Source: Piscinibacter sp. XHJ-5
Lineage (GTDB): Bacteria; Pseudomonadota; Gammaproteobacteria; Burkholderiales; Burkholderiaceae_C
DNA: 64,000 nt
Direction of reading: 5' to 3'
Assembly: GCF_029855045.1 (NCBI RefSeq)
Contig: NZ_CP123228.1
Location: 6,076,001-6,140,000 of the forward strand
In this document: positions 47,720 through 56,222 of the stretch, piece by piece
Numbering within the stretch: the first letter of the stretch is position 1
Layout: every line of letters begins with the position of its first letter
Translations under genes and position numbers: made by a program
The notes under the pieces: generated by a model
What the model was told of the DNA's origin: nothing
The model's database searches: none
What the model saw: the letters and a program-made list of their open reading frames with translations, nothing else

Positions 47720-48136
47720 TCAGTACTCGACCATGACATGGAGCACGTGTGACTCGATGCGCTTTTCCACACGGGGAATGAAGGCGACGCGCGCCGTCAC
47801 GCCCTGCGCGCTGAACAGCGCCACCGAGGGCACCAGCAGCGGTTGCACGTCGTCGGCGTAGCCGGTGACGCCGCCCGCCGTCAGGGCCAGCGCACGCCAT
47901 TGCCAGCTGTAGCCGGCATAAGCGCTGGTGCGGTCCAGCGAATTGCGATAGGCCCCCAGCGTCCAGCCTGCATCGCTTCGCCAGTAGAGACCGGGGTTCA
48001 CGTTGTTGAAATGGCGCGCCGGAAAGTGCACGCTTCCCAGGTGCACCCCGACGGTTCCCGCACTGGCGCCGGGTGCGGCAGCGAGACAGACGGCCGCGCC
48101 GCACGCGGTGAAGAAGCAGGGCCAGAAACGCGACAT
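47720..48136 (-). CDS. Exported small beta-barrel-like protein, function unknown
   Basis: 138 residues from ATG 48136. A signal peptide (MSRFWPCFFTACGAAVCLAAAPGASA) precedes alternating aromatic/polar strands: VGVHLGSVHFPARHFNNVNPGLYWRSDAGWTLGAYRNSLDRTSAYAGYSWQW and RVAFIPRVEKRIESHVLHVMVEY. From memory, similar sequences occur in Burkholderiales chromosomes and phages and look like a small PagP-sized outer-membrane barrel. That comparison is unverified and no function is known. Confidence 0.75.
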   Translation of the reverse strand: MSRFWPCFFTACGAAVCLAAAPGASAGTVGVHLGSVHFPARHFNNVNPGLYWRSDAGWTLGAYRNSLDRTSAYAGYSWQWRALALTAGGVTGYADDVQPLLVPSVALFSAQGVTARVAFIPRVEKRIESHVLHVMVEY

Positions 48137-48285
48137 GGCGGTGTCTCGATACAGCGATGCCGCTTCTTCGGCACGCGCAGGGTCGGCCATGAGGCCGTCC
48201 GTCCACTCGAAGGCGTCCGATTCGGGATCGCTTGCGGCAAGCGTGAGCTGTTGCCGGCAGGCTGCGGGTCAACCCGCGGCGAGAT

Positions 48286-49101
48286 TTACAAAAGCCGCTG
48301 CAGCAACGCCAGCGCGGCAGCCGGTGCGCGCTCCTTGGCCCCGCTGATGAAGTAGATGAAGACGTCGCGCGGCGTGTCCGGCGCCGGTGTCGAAGTGACA
48401 CGCGGGGCATCGGCAGGCTCGCCCCCGGCCGCCCATGTCTTGGCGGCCTGCGCCCACCGATCGAGTGACGAGGCGCCGTAGCCCGTGTCGACGTCGGCCT
48501 GTGAGCGCATCAGGCGCGCATACACCAGGTCGGACGTGATGTCGGCGAAGGACGGGTATTCGTCGGTGTCGGCATACACCACGCCGGTCTTGTATTGGCG
48601 CAACAGCGCGATGAACTCGGGTACCTTGAAGCTCGGATGGCGGACATCGACGACGTGCCGCAGCGCCAACCCATCCACACGATGGGGCAGCAGCGCCAGG
48701 AAGGCCTCGAAGTCTTCGGGCTCGAAGCGCTTGGTCGGCATGAACTGCCAGACGATGGGCCCGAGCTTCTTGCCGAGTTCGCTGATGCCGCTGCCGATGA
48801 AGCGCTCGATCGACTCACCGGCAGTGGCCAGCTCCCGCCGGTTGGTGGAGTAGCGCGACGCCTTCATCGAGAAGACGAAGTCGTCAGGGGTATCGTCGCG
48901 CCACTTCGCGAAGCTGGCCGGCTTCTGGGTGCTGTAGTACGTGCCGTTGATCTCGATCGCCGTGAGCTTGCCCGCCGCGTATTCGAGTTCGCGCGCGTGC
49001 GGCCAGCCGGCAGGATAGAAGTTGTTGCGCCACGGCTCGTAGGTCCAGCCGCCGACGCCCACGCGGATGCGGGATGCGCCTTTCGATGCGTTCTTCGCCA
49101 A
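48286..49101 (-). CDS. DUF72 family protein (YecE-like)
   Basis: 271-residue TIM-barrel protein. Signature pieces are IRVGVGGWTYEPWRNNFYPAGWPHARELEYAAGKLTAIEINGTYYSTQKPASFAKWRDDTPDDFVFSMKASRYSTNRREL, KLGPIVWQFMPTKRF and LRHVVDVRHPSF. The family is widespread and its biochemical role is unsettled. Transcribed alone; 149 bp separate it from the barrel-like gene downstream. Confidence 0.92.
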   Translation of the reverse strand: MAKNASKGASRIRVGVGGWTYEPWRNNFYPAGWPHARELEYAAGKLTAIEINGTYYSTQKPASFAKWRDDTPDDFVFSMKASRYSTNRRELATAGESIERFIGSGISELGKKLGPIVWQFMPTKRFEPEDFEAFLALLPHRVDGLALRHVVDVRHPSFKVPEFIALLRQYKTGVVYADTDEYPSFADITSDLVYARLMRSQADVDTGYGASSLDRWAQAAKTWAAGGEPADAPRVTSTPAPDTPRDVFIYFISGAKERAPAAALALLQRLL

Positions 49102-49168
49102 GGTGAGTCCTCCGCTGCAGCGAAGGCGCGATCATGCGCTGAAACGCTCGCCTTGAAGGGGGCGCGAG

Positions 49169-49393
49169 TCAGATGCGGGCGCTCGCACGGCGCGCCAGGC
49201 GCGCCTGCTCGACACGGCTCCAGGCATCGGTGTTCGCGGGTTCGTCGGCGATCGACGACAAGTCGACCGACGCGCTCCAGTCCGCGTGCGTGGCGGCGCC
49301 GAGATCCCTGGGTTCGCAGGCCATCAGCACGACCGTCGCGCCCAACGTGGCGAGGGCCACCGATTTGTATGCCGCCTGCAACCGCCTCTTCAT
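49169..49393 (-). CDS. Small putative lipoprotein
   Basis: 74 residues from ATG 49393, preceded by GGGGAGACGACG. A hydrophobic amino end (SVALATLGATVVLMAC) ends in a lipobox-like VLMAC, so the mature protein would begin with a lipidated cysteine at about residue 25. The remaining 50 residues are polar. No homologue recognised. It is divergent from the M61 peptidase gene. Confidence 0.65.
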   Translation of the reverse strand: MKRRLQAAYKSVALATLGATVVLMACEPRDLGAATHADWSASVDLSSIADEPANTDAWSRVEQARLARRASARI

Positions 49394-49584
49394 CGTCGTC
49401 TCCCCGTGACCGGCCCCTGGGCCTTCGCAAGGAGCTTGCCGCCGGCCAGGGGCCCGCGATGCCGGCACCGGCCGGCGATGCGGGTCGGGCGTCCCCCCCG
49501 CTCGATGTAGGACGACGCCGGCTCGCGATCACGCCGACGCGTCATGACGTATCGTCGCGGACTTTCAACCCATCCCCAGTTCCG

Positions 49585-51498
49585 ATGAAACGTCTGTTCG
49601 CCAGCATCGCGCTGGCGGCCGCCGCCGGCGCCACCAGCGCTCAGGCGATCCCGGCCGTCGGCCAACAGCCCTACCCGGGCGCGATGACGCTGCAGGTCGA
49701 CGCGACCGACCTGGACCGAAAGATCTTTCGTGCCGTGCAGAGCCTGCCGGTCCGCCCTGGACCGCTGGTGCTGTACTACCCGCGCTGGCTGCCCGGCACG
49801 CACGCGCCCCAGGGCAACGCCTCGACATTGACCGGCCTGCAGGTGCGTGGCAACGGCCAGCGCATCGAGTGGCGGCGCGACACGCTCGACGTGCACGCCT
49901 TCCATCTGCACGTGCCCGCGGGAGTGAGCCGGATCGAACTCGAGTTCCAGTTCGTCTCGCCGCTCGAAGGCAGCCAGGGCCAGCGGGTCGTTGCCACGCC
50001 CGACATGCTGGGCCTGCAATGGAACACGGTGCTGCTGTACCCGGCCGGCTACGCGGCGTCGCAGATCACCGTGCAGCCTAGCGTGTCGCTGCCGGCCGGC
50101 TGGTCGTTCGGCAGCGCGCTGGCTGTCGCTTCGCGCAGCGGCGACACCGTGCGCTTCAAGCCGGTAAGCGCCGAGACGCTCGTCGACTCGCCGCTGTTCG
50201 CCGGCCGCCACTACCAGCTCGTCGACCTGGACCCCGGCGCGGCCGAGGCCGGCCGGCCGCCCGTGCGCCTGCACATCGTCGCGGACCAGCCGTCGCAGCT
50301 GAAGGCCACGCCGGAGCAGATCGCCCTCCATCGGGCACTGGTCACGCAGGCCGACAAGGTGTTCGGCACTCGCCATTTCACGCAGTACGAGTTCCTGCTG
50401 GCCCTCAGCGATCAGTTCGGCGCCATCGGGCTCGAGCACCACCAGTCGAGCGAGAACGGCGTCAAGACCGGCTACTTCACCGACTGGGCCAAGACGCCGG
50501 TCGGCCGCGATCTGCTGGCTCACGAATACGCCCATTCGTGGAACGGCAAGTTCCGCCGGCCGCTCGACCTGCTGACGCCCAACTTCAACATCCCCATGCA
50601 GAACAGCCTGCTGTGGGTCTACGAAGGCCAGACCCAATACTGGGGCAAGGTGCTTGCCGCACGCTCGGGCCTGATGAACGCGTCCGATGCGCGTGACGAC
50701 CTCGCGGCCGCAGCCGCCTGGCTGGAGATGCGCACCGGCCGCGCCTGGCGCAACTTGCAGGACACGACCAACGAGGCGATCGTCAATTCGCGCTGGCACC
50801 GCGACTGGACCAACTGGCAGCGCGCGGCGGACTACTACGACGAGGCGCGACTGTTCTGGCTGGAAGCCGACATGCTGATCCGGGACGCGTCGAAGGGACA
50901 GCGCTCCCTCGACGACTTCGCACGTGCCTTCTTCGGCGTCGAGCCCGGCCGGGTCTCGCCGCTGGCCTACCGCTTCGAGGACGTGGTGCGCGAGCTCGAC
51001 CGTGTGCAGCCACACGACTGGGCCGGCTTCCTGCGCCGGCACCTGGACCGGCACGACGGCGGCGCGCCGCTCGAAGGACTGGCCAGGAGCGGCTGGCGCC
51101 TCGCCTGGACCGACAAGCCCAGCGAGTTCTACAAGGCGCTCGAGACGCGCAACAGGGTGGCCGACTTCGGCTATTCGCTCGGTTTCGAGGTGAGCACCGA
51201 GCCGAACAAGGACGGCCACAAGATCGCACAAGTGCTGTGGGGAAGTCCGGCCTTCGAAGCCGGTGTCGCACCGTCGTCGACGCTGGTCGCCGTCAATGGC
51301 CGCGCCTACAAGGCCGAATGGCTGAAGGACCAGATCACCGAAGCCAGGGACAGCGGCAAGCCCATCGAGCTGCTGGTGCGCAGCGGCGATCTCTACCGGA
51401 CGGTGAAGGTGGCCTATCGCGGCGGTCTGCGCTATCCGACGCTGCAACGCATCGAGGGCGTGCCGGACCGCCTGAGCGAGGTGCTGGCGCCGCGCTGA
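49585..51498 (+). CDS. M61-family glycyl aminopeptidase with PDZ domain
   Basis: 637 residues. A signal peptide (MKRLFASIALAAAAGATSAQA) directs export. The amino-terminal M61 beta domain is followed by the gluzincin catalytic core: zinc motif LLAHEYAHSWNGK with His313 and His317, then the downstream Glu in WVYEGQTQYWG. A carboxy-terminal PDZ domain (LGFEVSTEPNKDGHKIAQVLWGSPAFEAGVAPSSTLVAVNGR) probably binds peptide ends. It is a periplasmic aminopeptidase with preference expected for N-terminal Gly/Ala by family. Confidence 0.93.
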   Translation: MKRLFASIALAAAAGATSAQAIPAVGQQPYPGAMTLQVDATDLDRKIFRAVQSLPVRPGPLVLYYPRWLPGTHAPQGNASTLTGLQVRGNGQRIEWRRDTLDVHAFHLHVPAGVSRIELEFQFVSPLEGSQGQRVVATPDMLGLQWNTVLLYPAGYAASQITVQPSVSLPAGWSFGSALAVASRSGDTVRFKPVSAETLVDSPLFAGRHYQLVDLDPGAAEAGRPPVRLHIVADQPSQLKATPEQIALHRALVTQADKVFGTRHFTQYEFLLALSDQFGAIGLEHHQSSENGVKTGYFTDWAKTPVGRDLLAHEYAHSWNGKFRRPLDLLTPNFNIPMQNSLLWVYEGQTQYWGKVLAARSGLMNASDARDDLAAAAAWLEMRTGRAWRNLQDTTNEAIVNSRWHRDWTNWQRAADYYDEARLFWLEADMLIRDASKGQRSLDDFARAFFGVEPGRVSPLAYRFEDVVRELDRVQPHDWAGFLRRHLDRHDGGAPLEGLARSGWRLAWTDKPSEFYKALETRNRVADFGYSLGFEVSTEPNKDGHKIAQVLWGSPAFEAGVAPSSTLVAVNGRAYKAEWLKDQITEARDSGKPIELLVRSGDLYRTVKVAYRGGLRYPTLQRIEGVPDRLSEVLAPR

Positions 51499-52764
51499 TC
51501 AACGGTAGGCGTGGCGGTAACGCTCCACCGTCAGTCCTTCCATGTCGATCTCCGGCTCGCGGCCGGAGATCAGGTCGGTCATCACGCAGCCGGTGCCCGC
51601 GGCCATCGTCCAGCCCAGCGTGCCGTGGCCGGTGGCAATAAAGAGATTGGGCAGCCGCGTGCCGCCGACGATCGGCGTGCCGTCGGGCGTCATCGGCCGA
51701 AGCCCGCACCAGAATTCGGCGCGCGAGACGTCGCCGCCCCGCGGGAACAGGTCGGCCACCACGTGCTCCAGGGTGTTCCGTCGCGCGTCGTGCAACTTGA
51801 GCGTGTAGCCGGCGAGCTCGGCCGTCCCGCCGACACGGATGCGCTCGCCGAGGCGGGTCACCGCCACCTTGTGCGTCTCGTCCATCACGGTGGACTCCGG
51901 GGCGCCGCGCGCGTCGGTGATCGGCACGGTGATCGAATAGCCCTTGACCGGATACACCGGAATGTGAATGCCTATGCCCTCCAGCAGCAGCGGCGAATAG
52001 CTGCCCAGGGCCACGAGATAGGCGTCGGCGCGCTCGGTGCCCGTCTCGGTGACGACGCCGGCGATGCGCATTCCCTCGCGCAGCAGGCCCTTGATCGGCG
52101 TGCCGTGGCGGAACACGACGCCGCGCTCGGCGGCCAGCGCGGCGAGCCTCTGCGTGAACTGGAAGCAGTCGCCGGTCTCGTCGCCGGGCAGCACCAGGCC
52201 GCCCACGAACTTGTCCTCCACGGCCGCGAGCGCTGGTTCCTGGCGGATGCAGCCAGCCCGATCGAGCACCTCGAAGCGCACGCCGTAGCGACGCAGGATG
52301 GCGACGTCCGCGCCCGTGCCGTCGAGCTGCTGACGTGTGCGAAACAGCTGCAGCGTGCCCTGCATGCGCTCGTCGTAGCGGATGCCGGTCTGCTCTCGCA
52401 GCTCGCGCAGGCAGTCTCGGCTGTACTCGGCAAGCCGCACCATGCGACTCTTGTTGAGGTCGTAGCGCGCCGCCGTGCAATTGCGCAGCATGGACAGCAC
52501 CCATCCCACCATGCCCCAGTCGACATGCGGTCGAATCACCAGCGGGCGATGCCGCATCAGCAGCCATTTCACCGCCTTGACCGGCACGCCGGGACCCGCC
52601 CAGGGCGCGGAGTATCCCGGCGACACCTCCCCCGCGTTGGCGTAGCTGGTCTCGAGACCGGGTGCCGGCTGCCTGTCGATCACCGTCACTTCGTGGCCCG
52701 CCGCCGCGAGCTGCCAGGCGCACGACACGCCGATGACACCACTGCCGAGAACCATCACGCGCAT
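51499..52764 (-). CDS. dadA: D-amino acid dehydrogenase
   Basis: FAD-dependent oxidative deamination of D-amino acids, 421 residues. The dinucleotide motif [27 protein letters not shown] is at residues 4-31; [24 protein letters not shown] and [19 protein letters not shown] plus [16 protein letters not shown] are typical of DadA. Divergent from amn over 102 bp. The alanine racemase (dadX) that often accompanies dadA is not in this window. Confidence 0.93.
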   Translation of the reverse strand: MRVMVLGSGVIGVSCAWQLAAAGHEVTVIDRQPAPGLETSYANAGEVSPGYSAPWAGPGVPVKAVKWLLMRHRPLVIRPHVDWGMVGWVLSMLRNCTAARYDLNKSRMVRLAEYSRDCLRELREQTGIRYDERMQGTLQLFRTRQQLDGTGADVAILRRYGVRFEVLDRAGCIRQEPALAAVEDKFVGGLVLPGDETGDCFQFTQRLAALAAERGVVFRHGTPIKGLLREGMRIAGVVTETGTERADAYLVALGSYSPLLLEGIGIHIPVYPVKGYSITVPITDARGAPESTVMDETHKVAVTRLGERIRVGGTAELAGYTLKLHDARRNTLEHVVADLFPRGGDVSRAEFWCGLRPMTPDGTPIVGGTRLPNLFIATGHGTLGWTMAAGTGCVMTDLISGREPEIDMEGLTVERYRHAYR

Positions 52765-52866
52765 GCATGCACCTCGAAGGGCTGGAAGGGCGCGTCGAGT
52801 GTAGCCATGCGTTGCAGGGGTCGCGGGGCGAGAATAGGCACAACGATCCCCAAGGAACAGAACAAC

Positions 52867-54348
52867 ATGCCATCGGTCCCGCCCTTCATCGCGCCGGCCA
52901 GCTTCGAGGACCCGGCCGCAGCGCTCGATCAGCTGCGCGGCATCTACGACGCCAGCGTCGCGCACCTGCGAGACGCGCTGCAGCGCTTCGTCGCCGGCGA
53001 AACACTGACGCAGCACGTGCGCGCCTGCTACCCCTTCGTGCGCGTGCACACCGACACCGTTGCGCGTGCCGACTCTCGCCTGTCGTACGGCTTCGTTGCC
53101 GGGCCCGGCACCTACGAGACCACGCTGACACGCCCGGATCTTTTCGGCGAGTACTACCTCGACCAGTTCCGTCTGCTGATGAAGAACCACCACGTGGCGT
53201 TGGAGATCGGCACCAGCGCCCAGCCCATCCCGGTGCATTTCTCGCTCGCGGAGAACGACCACCTCGAAGGGTCGCTCGACGCCGGCCGGCGCCTGCTGAT
53301 GCGCGACCTCTTCGATTTGCCCGACCTCGGCGCGATGGACGACGGCATCGCCAACGGCACGCACGAGCTGCGGCCGGGTGAGGCGCAGCCGCTCTCGCTG
53401 TTCACCGCCCCCCGGGTCGACTATTCATTGCACCGGCTGCGCCACTACACCGGCACGGCGCCGGAGCACTTCCAGAACTTCGTCCTGTTCACCAACTACC
53501 AGTTCTACATCGACGAGTTCGTGCGCCTCGGCCACGAGGCCATGGCCGGCGGCAACGGCGACTACAGCGCCTTCGTCGAGCCGGGCAACGTGATCACGCG
53601 GCGCGCCGGCCTGCCGATGCGCCCCGGCGACGACCTGGGCGCGCCGCCACCGCGGCTGCCGCAGATGCCGGCCTACCACCTGGTGCGCAACGACCGCAGC
53701 GGCATCACCATGGTCAACATCGGCGTCGGCCCGGCGAATGCGAAGACCATCACCGACCACATCGCCGTGCTGCGCCCGCATGCCTGGATCATGCTCGGCC
53801 ACTGTGCCGGGCTGCATACCACGCAGCAGCTCGGCGACTACGTCCTCGCACACGGCTACGTCCGCGAGGACCACGTGCTTGACGAGGACCTGCCGCTGTG
53901 GGTGCCGCTGCCGCCGCTGGCCGAGGTGCAGCTCGCGCTCGAGGCGGCGGTGGCCGACATCACGAAGCTCAAGGGGCGCGAGCTGAAGCGCATCATGCGC
54001 ACCGGCACCGTCGCCAGCACCGACAACCGCAACTGGGAGCTGCTGCCGCAACGCACGCCGGAGCGCCGCTTCAGCCAGAGCCGCGCGATTGCGCTCGACA
54101 TGGAAAGCGCGACCATCGCGGCCAACGGCTTTCGCTTCCGCGTTCCGTACGGGACCCTGCTGTGCGTCTCGGACAAGCCGCTGCACGGCGAGATCAAGCT
54201 GCCCGGCATGGCCAACCATTTCTATCGCGAGCGCGTGGATCAGCACCTTCGCATCGGCATCCGGGCCATCGAGCTGCTGCGCCAGGCCGGCGTGGACCAG
54301 CTGCACAGCCGAAAGCTGCGCAGCTTCGCCGAGGTGGCGTTCCAGTAG
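52867..54348 (+). CDS. amn: AMP nucleosidase
   Basis: Hydrolyses AMP to adenine and ribose 5-phosphate, 493 residues, of normal length. Family stretches include [101 protein letters not shown] and the purine phosphorylase-like [48 protein letters not shown] upstream supports ATG 52867. It adjusts adenylate pools. Confidence 0.95.
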   Translation: MPSVPPFIAPASFEDPAAALDQLRGIYDASVAHLRDALQRFVAGETLTQHVRACYPFVRVHTDTVARADSRLSYGFVAGPGTYETTLTRPDLFGEYYLDQFRLLMKNHHVALEIGTSAQPIPVHFSLAENDHLEGSLDAGRRLLMRDLFDLPDLGAMDDGIANGTHELRPGEAQPLSLFTAPRVDYSLHRLRHYTGTAPEHFQNFVLFTNYQFYIDEFVRLGHEAMAGGNGDYSAFVEPGNVITRRAGLPMRPGDDLGAPPPRLPQMPAYHLVRNDRSGITMVNIGVGPANAKTITDHIAVLRPHAWIMLGHCAGLHTTQQLGDYVLAHGYVREDHVLDEDLPLWVPLPPLAEVQLALEAAVADITKLKGRELKRIMRTGTVASTDNRNWELLPQRTPERRFSQSRAIALDMESATIAANGFRFRVPYGTLLCVSDKPLHGEIKLPGMANHFYRERVDQHLRIGIRAIELLRQAGVDQLHSRKLRSFAEVAFQ

Positions 54349-54358
54349 CGCGCCCGCG

Positions 54359-54601
54359 CTACTTGCGCAGCTTGTGGTAGGTGGCGTCGGCCACCGGGCC
54401 GCGGTCGGTATCCTGCTTGCCGCTGGTCACGTCGTCGTGACCCTGGCGCATGCGCTCGCGCGACTGCCCGGTGGCGGCGCTGTCGGCGGCCGGCGTCTCA
54501 CCGGTCTGGTCTTCGGCGGACTCGTCCCGCTCGTGCGGCAGCTTGGGCCGCGTCTCGTCTTGCTGCGACACGGACGTGCCGCGCTTGGTGGTTCGGGGCA
54601 T
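54359..54601 (-). CDS. Small hydrophilic hypothetical protein
   Basis: 80 residues (MPRTTKRGTSVSQQDETRPKLPHERDESAEDQ...YHKLRK), highly charged, with no hydrophobic segment; likely disordered. It follows the barrel-like gene by 10 bp and is convergent with amn. Such short Asp/Glu/Lys-rich proteins resemble stress-induced hydrophilins, but no family is certain. Confidence 0.6.
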   Translation of the reverse strand: MPRTTKRGTSVSQQDETRPKLPHERDESAEDQTGETPAADSAATGQSRERMRQGHDDVTSGKQDTDRGPVADATYHKLRK

Positions 54602-54611
54602 GGAACTCCGT

Positions 54612-55274
54612 TCAGAACTGGCCGCGCAGGTAGACACCCAGGCCGCCCTTGCGCGGCCGCACCGAAAGCCGGTAGCCGGAATCGAAGTGCACGCCGATCG
54701 TGCCGTGATCGAAGCCGAGCGTGCTCTTGGCGGGCTTCCATTCCATGCCGACCTTGGTGTTGACGTAGTAGCCCTCGCCGTCGGGTGGCAGTCCGCGCGC
54801 ACCGAGCGCGTCGGCGTAGACGGCCGAATGCATGGACGTGCGATAGCGCAAGCCGACCGAGAGTGTCGGTGCTGCGCCGGTGAGCGTGACGGGTGCGCCG
54901 ATTCCTTCGGACGGAGGTCGGACGTAGCCGAGCGTGCCGACACCGACACCCATCGCTGCCGGTCCCCGCGACAACCACAATCGGTAATTCACACCGGCAA
55001 GTTCTGTCATCTGGCGACCGTCCGAGGTCAGCGCGGGAGCACCGGGAGGCGTCAGGCGGCTGCGGGTAGCGTCGACCTCGGGCGCCACGCTCCAGCGGCT
55101 CGGGATGCTGTTCCTGCTTTCCACCGCGGCGGTGGTCATCTCGGCGGCGGTCTCTGCGGGGGGCTCGGCCCAGGCGCCCATGGCGAGCGACGCTGCGGCA
55201 CAGCAGAGCGCTCTTCCGGCAACCGGGATCCGGGTCGACCCGAACAACGACAGACATGGAGCGCTGGTCGTCAT
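54612..55274 (-). CDS. Exported outer-membrane-like protein, function unknown
   Basis: 220 residues from ATG 55274. An amino-terminal signal (IPVAGRALCCAAASLAMGAWA) is followed by repeated amphipathic strands (NYRLWLSRGPAAMGVGVGTLGYV, PTLSVGLRYRTSMHSAVYADALG, FDSGYRLSVRPRKGGLGVYLRGQF) ending in a terminal Phe, the hallmark of an outer-membrane beta-barrel. Not otherwise recognised. Divergent from the YHS gene over 169 bp, which should hold both promoters. Confidence 0.75.
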   Translation of the reverse strand: MTTSAPCLSLFGSTRIPVAGRALCCAAASLAMGAWAEPPAETAAEMTTAAVESRNSIPSRWSVAPEVDATRSRLTPPGAPALTSDGRQMTELAGVNYRLWLSRGPAAMGVGVGTLGYVRPPSEGIGAPVTLTGAAPTLSVGLRYRTSMHSAVYADALGARGLPPDGEGYYVNTKVGMEWKPAKSTLGFDHGTIGVHFDSGYRLSVRPRKGGLGVYLRGQF

Positions 55275-55443
55275 GGCCGTATATGAGCAAGTGAAATGCC
55301 TGAGCGACAGTTTCGTCCTCGGACAGTCCCGGGTCTGTCGGCCGCGATTGTCACTGCCTGTAGGACGTGATGCATGCCGATGCCGATTGGCGCGCAGGGG
55401 CCGCTGTCGCATACTGCGGCCCCTTCGCCTGCGGAGCGCCTGC

Positions 55444-56085
55444 ATGACGCATGTCCTCTTTCTTCGACGCTGGCTCTGCATGGCGGTACTCGGCCTGGCG
55501 GCCACCGCGTTCGCCCAGGACTTCGATTCGCCCAACCAGGGGCCGTTTCGCACGACGAGCGACGGCGCCGACGACAAGCTGATGCTCATGGGCTACGACG
55601 CCGTCGGCTACTTCACCGAGGGCCGTGCGTTGAAGGGCGATCCGGCGATCAAGACGGAGCATCTGGGCGTCACCTACCGTTTCGCCAGCGAGGCGAACAA
55701 GGCAGAGTTCCTCAGGCAGCCGCAGAAGTACATGCCGCAGTTTGGGGGGTTCTGCTCCAACGGCATCAACTACGCCGTGCCTTGGGGCGCGGGCGGCGGA
55801 CCCGACACCTGGCGCATCTACCGCGGCAAGCTCTACGTCTTCGGGGGACAGGCCTCACGCGACCACTTCGAGATGGACACCGAGCGCAACCTGCGCCTGG
55901 CCCACCGGTACTGGAACGAGGAGGTGGCCGGGTCCAACGCTTTCCTGACACGCGCCAGGCGCCTCGTGTTCCGCGTGCCGCACTACAAGACAGACCGGGA
56001 GCTGCGCGAGGAGTGGGAGGGCAAGCGGGCGGCAGGGACGCTGCCCGTGATGCCTGGTGCGCCGCAGGTGGTGCCGGCGCAGTAG
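55444..56085 (+). CDS. Exported YHS-domain protein
   Basis: 213 residues. A signal peptide (RRWLCMAVLGLAATAFAQD) precedes a YHS-like domain: MLMGYDAVGYFTEGRALKGDPAIKTEHLGVTYRFASEANKAEFLRQPQKYMPQFGGFCSNGINYAVPWGAG. YHS domains usually bind metal or sit beside copper and redox proteins; a single Cys is seen here. The basic tail has no known role. Start chosen at the ATG directly before the signal peptide. Confidence 0.88.
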   Translation: MTHVLFLRRWLCMAVLGLAATAFAQDFDSPNQGPFRTTSDGADDKLMLMGYDAVGYFTEGRALKGDPAIKTEHLGVTYRFASEANKAEFLRQPQKYMPQFGGFCSNGINYAVPWGAGGGPDTWRIYRGKLYVFGGQASRDHFEMDTERNLRLAHRYWNEEVAGSNAFLTRARRLVFRVPHYKTDRELREEWEGKRAAGTLPVMPGAPQVVPAQ

Positions 56086-56222
56086 CACGGTCAACATCAA
56101 GGGCACCCGATCCCGATTGCCGCTGGGCCCGCGATCCCGTACGCTCAGCGCCATCGGACCGCCCCCACCACGGCGCGCCGCGCCGCGGGCTGCTTCGGGT
56201 CGGCCTTCACGGGAGAGCGCGC

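Noticed and set aside
49546..49557. TGACGTAT-containing stretch before the M61 peptidase gene, similar to one half of the LiuR-like operator
   Set aside because: Only eight bases match and the other half-site is absent; no palindrome.
55318..55340. Inverted repeat GACAG...CTGTC in the gap between the barrel-like and YHS genes
   Set aside because: Only a 5-bp stem with an eight-base loop, no U-tract and no known operator match.
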